Positions 58,983 to 64,000 of a DNA stretch of 64,000 nucleotides are shown one piece after another. Positions within the stretch are counted from its first letter, which is position 1; the number at the start of each line of letters is the position of its first letter. Made by a program: the position numbers and the translations under genes. Location: the NCBI RefSeq assembly GCF_000015825.1, contig NC_009051.1, positions 1,978,695 to 2,042,694 of the forward strand, given 5' to 3'. The notes under the pieces were generated by a model. The model was not told the origin of the DNA. It worked only from the letters and a program-made list of their open reading frames with translations, and made no database searches. Source of the DNA: Methanoculleus marisnigri JR1 (GTDB lineage: Archaea; Halobacteriota; Methanomicrobia; Methanomicrobiales; Methanoculleaceae).

Positions 58983-60065
58983 ATGAGCGCAGACCGCATA
59001 AACCTACTCAGAACCAAGGTCTTCGACAAGTCGAAATGGATGCAGCTCCCCCGTGACGTCGTCATCGGCCACGATGTCATCGAGCAGATCCCGGCTGTCT
59101 GCGAAGATCTTGCCCTCGGCGACTCTGTGCTCATCGTATCGGGTGGTCAAACAAGGGATATCGCCGGGAAGAGGGTCGAGGCGCTCCTTGCCGGTTCCTA
59201 CGACGTCGTGACGTTCGCCGCGAACGATGGCAATCCCTTTGAGACGATCAGGAAGGCCGAGGAAGCGGCGGCAACGGCAGGGTTCGTCATCGGCGTCGGT
59301 GGGGGCCGGGTCATCGACACGGCGAAGATCGCCTCCTACAACACCGACCGCCACTTCATCAGCGTTCCCACCGCCGCATCACATGACGGGATCGCCTCGT
59401 CGCGTGCCTCGGTGCCGACCGCCGACGGGAACGTCTCGCTCGCGGCCGAACCCCCCATCGCCGTCGTCGCCGACACCGCCGTCATCGCGTCGGCGCCCCA
59501 CCGGCTGCTGGCGTCCGGGTGTGCGGACATCATCGCGAACTACACCGCAATCCTCGACTGGGAACTCTCCCACCGTCTCCGGGGCGAACCGCTCTCGGAG
59601 TACGCGCTGACGCTCTCCCGGATGACCGCCGAGATCCTCTTTAAGAACGCAGACCTCATCAAACCCCACTCCGAGGAGAGTGCCTGGCTGGTGACGAAAG
59701 CGCTGGTTTCTTCAGGTGTCGCGATGAGTATCGCGGGGTCGTCCCGGCCCGGGAGCGGCGGCGAGCACAAGTTCTCCCACGCGCTGGAGAAACTCGCGCC
59801 GGGGAAGGGGCTCCACGGGGAGAAGTGCGGGATCGGGGCGATCATCACGATGTACCTCCACGGCGGGGACTGGGAGGGGATCCGCGACTCGCTCAAGAAG
59901 ATCGGCGCACCGACGACCCCCGCCGCGATCGGGGTCGACGACGAGACGGCCGTTGCGGCGCTGCTCGCCGCGAGGACTATCCGGCCGGAACGGTTCACCA
60001 TACTGGATATGGGATTGACCGAGGAGTCGGCGCGGGATCTGGTGAAGATGCTCTACCGGGAGTGA
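58983..60065 (+). CDS. egsA: sn-Glycerol-1-phosphate dehydrogenase
   Basis: A 360-residue NAD(P)-dependent, Zn-binding dehydrogenase that makes sn-glycerol 1-phosphate, the backbone of archaeal ether lipids. Key stretches are LPRDVVIGHDVIEQIP, VIGVGGGRVIDTAKIASYNT (nucleotide site), SVPTAASHDGIASSRASV with a metal-binding aspartate, and RPGSGGEHKFSHALE followed by GLHGEKCGIGAI, supplying two zinc histidines. Family length is about 350. It is divergent from the DUF63-SpoIIM pair, which may also relate to membranes. Promoter elements lie in the DUF63 coding region (TAGTATTTG near 58943). Confidence 0.95.
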   Translation: MSADRINLLRTKVFDKSKWMQLPRDVVIGHDVIEQIPAVCEDLALGDSVLIVSGGQTRDIAGKRVEALLAGSYDVVTFAANDGNPFETIRKAEEAAATAGFVIGVGGGRVIDTAKIASYNTDRHFISVPTAASHDGIASSRASVPTADGNVSLAAEPPIAVVADTAVIASAPHRLLASGCADIIANYTAILDWELSHRLRGEPLSEYALTLSRMTAEILFKNADLIKPHSEESAWLVTKALVSSGVAMSIAGSSRPGSGGEHKFSHALEKLAPGKGLHGEKCGIGAIITMYLHGGDWEGIRDSLKKIGAPTTPAAIGVDDETAVAALLAARTIRPERFTILDMGLTEESARDLVKMLYRE

Positions 60066-60071
60066 AGAGGG

Positions 60072-60239
60072 ATGGCGAAAGTGAAGACGAAGGTGACGCT
60101 GATCGGCGCCGCGCTCGCAAAGCCGGGGCTTGATTTCGTCTACGAAGGCAACTCGTGCCCGGAGTGCGAAAACTGCAAGGTCCGCAAGACCTGCCACAAC
60201 CTGCAGCCGGGCAGGAGGTACCGCGTCGCTACCGTCCGC
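60072..60239 (+). pseudogene. Truncated UPF0179 family gene (N-terminal third)
   Basis: The frame from ATG 60072 reads VTLIGAALAKPGLDFVYEG, then CPECENCKVRKTCHNL and QPGRRYRVATVR, a clean match to the start of UPF0179 proteins, including their cysteine cluster. Family members are about 145-150 residues, but here similarity stops near 60239 and the frame continues as arginine-serine nonsense to 60362, while the neighbouring frame takes up Elp3 sequence. This is best explained by a deletion joining the two genes. It begins 6 nt after egsA. Confidence 0.72.
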
Positions 60240-61747
60240 ACGACCAGAAGATCAAACTCGAGGTCTGCCGCGAGCACGGTGCGAGCATGCCCAAAAACTC
60301 CGCGGTCCTCGCCGCCGCCGCCCCCGATGAGCGCGAGCGGCTCCGGCCGATCCTCCAGGTGAAACCCACCCGGACCCTCTCCGGGGTGGCGCCCGTTGCG
60401 GTGATGACCTCGCCCCACCCCTGCCCCCACGGGAAGTGCCTCCCCTGCCCCGGCGGGCCGGAGCATCCCTTTGCATCCCCCCAGAGTTACACGGGAGAAG
60501 AGCCCGCGGCGCTCCGGGCGAGAGAGCACGCCTTCGACCCCTACGCCCAGGTGCAGGCCCGCCTCGGGCAGTTCGAGGCGCTCGGTCACCACGTCGACAA
60601 GGCGGAACTGATCGTGATGGGCGGGACGATGACCGCCCGCCCGCTCGAGTACCAGGAGTGGTTCGTCGGGGCCGCCGTGCAGGCGATGAACGACTACCCG
60701 CGGGCCGGGGCTCCGCAGGAGAAGCCCGATCTCGAGGCGATCTTTGCCGCGAACGAGTCGGCACGGGTCCGGTGCGTCGCCGCCACCTTCGAGACGAGGC
60801 CGGACTGGTGCCGGGAGGAGCATATCGACCGGATGCTCTCGATGGGCGTGACCAAGGTGGAACTCGGCGTCCAGCACGTGGACGACCGGCTCCTCGACTA
60901 CAACCGCCGCGGCCATGCGGTCGCGGACTCGGTCGCGGCGAACTGCCTCCTGCGCGACGCCGGACTGAAGGTCGGGTTCCACATGATGCCGAACCTCCCC
61001 GCGGCGAGCATTGAGGACGACCGGCGGATGTTTCGGGAACTCTTCGCTGATCCGCGGTTCCGGCCGGACTTCCTGAAGATCTACCCGACCCTGGTGACGC
61101 CGGGCTCAGAGATCGAGGCGCTCTGGGAACGGGGAGAGTATCTGCCCTACACCGAGGAAGTACTGATCGACCTCGTCGCCTACGCGAAGTCTCTCCTCCC
61201 GGAGTACGTCCGTCTCCAGCGGATCCAGCGGGATATCCCGGCAAAGCTGATCGTCGCGGGTTCACGGCATAGCAACTTCCGCCAGCTTGCCGAGGCGCGG
61301 CTCCATGAGCAGGGGCTTCGCTGCCGGTGCATCCGCTGCCGCGAGGTGGGCAGATCGCCCGAACCGGAGGAGGTGGCGATCTCGACCCTGGTTTACCAGG
61401 CGTGCGGCGGAGAGGAGAGGTTCATTCAGGCGGGCTCCGAGGACGGCCTCGTCGGGTTCGCCCGGCTCCGGTTCCCGCACAACCCCTTCCGCGACGAACT
61501 CGCGGACGCCGCGCTCCTGCGCGAGCTCCATGTCTACGGGAGCGTGGTGCCGATCAGCACTCCGGCATCCGCCGACGAGTGGCAGCACCGCAGTTTCGGC
61601 AGCGTTCTCCTCTCCGCGGCCGAAGAGGAGGCACGCGATCACGGCTACCGGCGCCTCGCGGTGATGAGTGGTGTCGGGGTGCGGCCCTACTACAGGAAAC
61701 AGGGATATGAACGAGTGGGCCCATATATGATCAAGACGTTCCCATGA
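60155..61747 (+). CDS. elp3: Elp3-type tRNA uridine-34 modification enzyme, 5' end damaged
   Basis: A radical SAM/acetyltransferase that places the carboxymethyl group on wobble uridine in tRNA. From about 60255 the sequence is standard Elp3: VCREHGASMPKNSAVL, KPTRTLSGVAPVAVMTSPHP, the cluster motif CPHGKCLPC (C-x4-C-x2-C), GGTMTARPLEYQEWF, and a C-terminal GNAT domain (LHEQGLRCRCIRCREVG, HRSFGSVLLSAAEEEAR, VGVRPYYRKQGYERVG). The native first 25-35 residues are missing; the open frame upstream to GTG 60155 is UPF0179 coding sequence read out of frame. Translation could begin at GTG 60155 or ATG 60287. The end overlaps priS (ATGA). Confidence 0.85.
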   Translation: MPGVRKLQGPQDLPQPAAGQEVPRRYRPHDQKIKLEVCREHGASMPKNSAVLAAAAPDERERLRPILQVKPTRTLSGVAPVAVMTSPHPCPHGKCLPCPGGPEHPFASPQSYTGEEPAALRAREHAFDPYAQVQARLGQFEALGHHVDKAELIVMGGTMTARPLEYQEWFVGAAVQAMNDYPRAGAPQEKPDLEAIFAANESARVRCVAATFETRPDWCREEHIDRMLSMGVTKVELGVQHVDDRLLDYNRRGHAVADSVAANCLLRDAGLKVGFHMMPNLPAASIEDDRRMFRELFADPRFRPDFLKIYPTLVTPGSEIEALWERGEYLPYTEEVLIDLVAYAKSLLPEYVRLQRIQRDIPAKLIVAGSRHSNFRQLAEARLHEQGLRCRCIRCREVGRSPEPEEVAISTLVYQACGGEERFIQAGSEDGLVGFARLRFPHNPFRDELADAALLRELHVYGSVVPISTPASADEWQHRSFGSVLLSAAEEEARDHGYRRLAVMSGVGVRPYYRKQGYERVGPYMIKTFP

Positions 61748-62907
61748 AACCCGCGACGCTCGAGTTTGTGAAGCAGAGGTTCGCCGAGTACTACCAGAGG
61801 CAGAATCTCACCGTTCCGTCCTCCCTCGAGCAGCGCGAATGGGGATTCATCTTCTTCGACGCCGCGGCCGAAGTCCGGATGCGGCGGCACATGGCGTTTG
61901 CCGACCGCGAGGAACTCGGGGCATACGTGAAAAGCCTGGTTCCCGCCCACGTCTACTACTCGACGGCCTACTACCAGACGCCGTCGGCGCCGACGATGAA
62001 CGAGAAGCACTGGGCCGGCGCCGACCTCATCTTCGATCTCGACGCCGACCATATCGTCCGCGGCCCCTACGCGATGATGCTTGCCCGGGTCAAGGAGGAG
62101 ACCGAGAAACTGCTCGCGATGCTGACCGACGAACTCGGCTTTGACAGAAGCCAGATCAGGCTCGCCTTCTCCGGGGGGCGCGGCTACCATATCCACGTCA
62201 CCGACATCGGCGTCCGGGGATGGGGAAGCCAGGAGCGGCGCGAGATCGTCGATTACGTCTGCGGCATCGGGCTCGATCCAGCCGCGATGCTCATGCCGGG
62301 GGGCGGCGGGACCGAGTCAGACCTTCGGTCTGACCGGGCGGGCGCCGAAGGTGCCCGCACCGGGTGGCGGCGGCGCTACGCGGGGGCGCTCCGCGCCCAT
62401 CTCTCCGGGCTTGCGGCCCGCGACCCGGCGGAGGCGACGGCCTACCTTGCGGGGCTCGACGGTATCGGGAAACGGACGGCCGCGGAGTTCTTCGCGGATA
62501 TCGGCAGCCTCGCCGCCAGGGCCCCGGAGGAACTCCTCAAGAACCGGGTCGTCAGGGCGATCGCAGCCGCACCGGACTTCGAGGAGAGGCTCCGGGACGC
62601 CGGGGCGCGTGCGGACGAACCGGTCACGACCGATATCAAGCGGCTGATCCGGACGCCGGGGTCGCTGCACGGCGGCAGCGGCATGCGGGTCGTGCCGCTC
62701 GATATCCGGGACTTCGCGGATTTCGATCCGCTCGTGGACGCGGTGGTCTTCGGTGACCGGGACGTGCGGGTGGAGATGAAGGCTAACTTCAGCACGTCCC
62801 TGCTCGGGAACTCCTACTCGCTCGATGCAGGGATCCGGAGCGTTCCCGAAGCGCTCGCGATCTTCCTCTGCTGCCGGGGCATGGCGGAGATAGCCGGAGG
62901 TGCATGA
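61744..62907 (+). CDS. priS: DNA primase small (catalytic) subunit
   Basis: A 387-residue archaeal primase subunit that synthesises primers with PriL. The catalytic acidic pair is in GADLIFDLDADHIV near residue 100, and LAFSGGRGYHIHVTD near 140 carries the conserved S-G-x-x-G-x-H region; zinc-knuckle-like elements seen in some archaea are not obvious. GSLHGGSGMRVVPL lies near 305. An 18-residue Gly/Arg/Asp-rich insertion at about residues 190-208 (ESDLRSDRAGAEGARTG) is encoded by two perfect hairpins in the DNA (62317-62358). ATG overlaps the elp3 stop and its own TGA overlaps gins51, a tightly coupled run. Confidence 0.93.
   Translation: MKPATLEFVKQRFAEYYQRQNLTVPSSLEQREWGFIFFDAAAEVRMRRHMAFADREELGAYVKSLVPAHVYYSTAYYQTPSAPTMNEKHWAGADLIFDLDADHIVRGPYAMMLARVKEETEKLLAMLTDELGFDRSQIRLAFSGGRGYHIHVTDIGVRGWGSQERREIVDYVCGIGLDPAAMLMPGGGGTESDLRSDRAGAEGARTGWRRRYAGALRAHLSGLAARDPAEATAYLAGLDGIGKRTAAEFFADIGSLAARAPEELLKNRVVRAIAAAPDFEERLRDAGARADEPVTTDIKRLIRTPGSLHGGSGMRVVPLDIRDFADFDPLVDAVVFGDRDVRVEMKANFSTSLLGNSYSLDAGIRSVPEALAIFLCCRGMAEIAGGA
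62317..62358 (+). repeat. Two perfect hairpins inside priS
   Basis: TCAGACC/GGTCTGA with a TTC loop (62317-62333) is followed by a 9-bp stem GCGGGCGCC/GGTGCCCGC with a GAA loop (62338-62358, one G-T pair). They are in frame and encode a polar insertion in PriS. Form and loop sizes match the intergenic hairpin family, though the 9-nt linkers are not conserved here. Confidence 0.7.
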
Positions 62908-63566
62908 TGGCCGCCAATCTTTTAGAGAAACTCCGCCAGATGCTGCTCGATATGCAGCACTCGGGAAGGCTCTCGCACATCGAGCCCGGCCTCTACGACG
63001 ACGCCCGGGCGTACATCGAGAAGCGCAAGACGGACTACTACGACCTCAAAAACCCCCTGGAGAGCCGGGCGGGGGGCCTGCTCATCGAGGAGATAGGGAG
63101 CGTCACCGAGACCGTCCAGGAGATCTTCTCGGTCAGGACGAGGCAGATCCTCGACCTTGCGTACCAGCAGATCGAGGGGCAGTACTTCGATAAGGATGAG
63201 GGGCGCAAGATGCTCCCGGAGGAGCGGGCGATGTACGAGCGGATCATCAACGCCATCGAGGAGTGCCGGGAGGCGCTCGTCCACGGCGAGGCGGCCCCGT
63301 TCGGCGGCGACGGTGCGGCCGCCGGCGCCCGGGGCGATGAAGCCGACGGAACCCCGGAACCCCGCGGAACGCCGGCGGCCCCCGTTCCCCGTTCCATCCG
63401 GTCTCCCTACGCCCTCGTGCATATCCGCTCCGATGTGGAGTCGTTCATGGGGATGGACGGCAGGACCTACGTATTAAAAATGGGGGATATCGTCACCCTG
63501 CCGGAAAACAATGCAGACGTGCTCTGCGAGCACGACATAGCCTTAAATATTAGGCTTAACAAGTAA
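62904..63566 (+). CDS. GINS complex subunit, Gins51-like
   Basis: A 220-residue replication protein, part of the CMG-like helicase assembly with MCM and GAN. The N-terminal alpha-helical A domain covers residues 1-125 (LLEKLRQMLLDMQ, IEKRKTDYYDLKNPLESRAG). After a Gly/Ala/Pro-rich linker (about 130-160) the small B domain follows (YALVHIRSDVESFMGMDGRT, YVLKMGDIVTLPENNADVL). The A-then-B order is the Gins51/Gins15 arrangement. It starts ATGATG overlapping the priS stop, linking primase and helicase cofactor production. Confidence 0.88.
   Translation: MMAANLLEKLRQMLLDMQHSGRLSHIEPGLYDDARAYIEKRKTDYYDLKNPLESRAGGLLIEEIGSVTETVQEIFSVRTRQILDLAYQQIEGQYFDKDEGRKMLPEERAMYERIINAIEECREALVHGEAAPFGGDGAAAGARGDEADGTPEPRGTPAAPVPRSIRSPYALVHIRSDVESFMGMDGRTYVLKMGDIVTLPENNADVLCEHDIALNIRLNK
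63543..63552 (+). promoter_or_regulatory. Possible TATA box for rpl44e
   Basis: TTAAATATTA inside the end of gins51 lies about 55 nt before the rpl44e ATG and could start a ribosomal-protein transcript independent of priS. Confidence 0.4.
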
Positions 63567-63603
63567 TATAGGTACTCGAATCTATTGAATAGAGGTTACT
63601 ATC

Positions 63604-63882
63604 ATGAAAATGCCGTCCAAATTCAAGACATACTGCCCGTTCTGCAGGAACCACCAGGTTCACGAAGTCGTGAAGGTAAAGAAGGGCAAAGTGCGCCACT
63701 TCAACTGGATCGACCGCCAGAAGGCGCGCAGGAGCACGGTGGGCAACATGGGCAAATTCAACAAGGTGCCCGGCGGCGACAAGCCGACGAAGAAGATCAA
63801 CGTCAGATACCGGTGCACGGTCTGCGGCAAGGCGCATCTCAGGCCGGGATTCCGGATCGGTAAATTCGAGCTTACGGAGTGA
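63604..63882 (+). CDS. rpl44e: Large-subunit ribosomal protein L44e
   Basis: A 92-residue archaeal/eukaryotic-type ribosomal protein with a four-cysteine zinc finger: TYCPFCRNHQVHEV near residue 10 and YRCTVCGKAHLRPGFR near 70. The basic middle (RQKARRSTVGNMGKFNKVPG) is typical. GAGG lies 8 nt before ATG 63604. It is directly followed, after 6 nt, by rps27e, the arrangement usual in Euryarchaeota. Confidence 0.96.
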   Translation: MKMPSKFKTYCPFCRNHQVHEVVKVKKGKVRHFNWIDRQKARRSTVGNMGKFNKVPGGDKPTKKINVRYRCTVCGKAHLRPGFRIGKFELTE

Positions 63883-63888
63883 GTTGGT

Positions 63889-64000
63889 ATGGTCCGGGTA
63901 AACAGAGAGAACAGGAGCACATTCCTTCGGGTAAAGTGCCCCGACTGTGAAAACGAGCAAGTGGTCTTTGAGAGAGCGAGTACCGTCGTGGAGTGCACCG
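63889..64000 (+). CDS. rps27e: Small-subunit ribosomal protein S27e, 3'-partial at window edge
   Basis: The first 37 codons read [20 protein letters not shown], then [17 protein letters not shown], the start of S27e with the first CxxC zinc pair and the beginning of the second. The gene continues beyond the window. It starts 6 nt after rpl44e and belongs to the same transcript. Confidence 0.94.
   Translation, partial: MVRVNRENRSTFLRVKCPDCENEQVVFERASTVVECT

Overview
The window is about 62% GC and comes from a methanogenic archaeon, most likely Methanomicrobiales close to Methanoculleus. Archaeal information-processing genes are scattered through it: class I LeuRS and MetRS, archaeal-type ProRS, aIF1, PriS, a Gins51-like GINS subunit, L44e, S27e, and glycerol-1-phosphate dehydrogenase for ether lipids. 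Methanogen-type conserved families also occur (DUF473-, DUF5611-, DUF63- and DUF5320-like, and a PINc/KH ATPase). Promoters have archaeal TATA boxes about 25-35 nt before many start codons. No marker of methanogenesis itself is present, so the lineage call is an inference.

Layout. 1-8.4 kb: two membrane proteins, an NDP-sugar nucleotidyltransferase, small cysteine-rich proteins, a ribbon-helix-helix regulator, aIF1, a B12-dependent ribonucleotide reductase facing a cobyric acid synthase gene, and a GrpB-family protein. 8.5-14.7 kb: a type IV pilus/Tad-like export cluster (accessory protein, ATPase and two TadB/TadC-type membrane proteins on the minus strand, prepilin peptidase on the plus strand). 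14.7-26.6 kb: hisI, PINc-KH ATPase, leuS, a PAC2 protein, DUF473-like protein, tRNA-Arg, metG and a DHH phosphoesterase. 26.7-28.3 kb: tRNA-Phe, a decayed tRNA-Thr copy and a lower-GC patch with a membrane-anchored PD-(D/E)XK-like protein and a gene remnant. 28.3-30.2 kb: trpF, then a cluster of DUF5320-type glycine-rich proteins and a dicluster ferredoxin. 30.4-44.5 kb: sensor kinases, a double ferritin-like protein, Hsp20, a trehalose synthase-type glycosyltransferase, arfC, an FMN glutamate synthase-like protein and a sugar epimerase. 44.9-54 kb: a two-subunit 2-oxoacid:ferredoxin oxidoreductase, SDR, MFS transporter, nitroreductase-like lipoprotein, TMEM175-type channel, a nitrilase-agmatine deiminase fusion and MntP. 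54-64 kb: DUF362, ProRS, SpoIIM/DUF63 membrane pair, G1P dehydrogenase, a truncated UPF0179 gene joined to elp3, then a replication/translation run (priS, gins51, rpl44e, rps27e).

The most unusual signal is not a gene. Chains of short hairpins with covarying stems, separated by nearly constant 9-nt linkers of two alternating kinds, occur at 20.1-20.4, 22.1 and 50.8 kb. The same module is the core of three perfect tandem arrays (55 bp x 3, 86 bp x 5, 52 bp x 7). Two similar hairpins sit in frame inside priS. Other noteworthy items are the one-polypeptide putrescine pathway, the UPF0179/elp3 deletion scar, the DUF5320 genes sharing a 13-bp promoter motif, and a possible attenuator before the ferritin-like gene.
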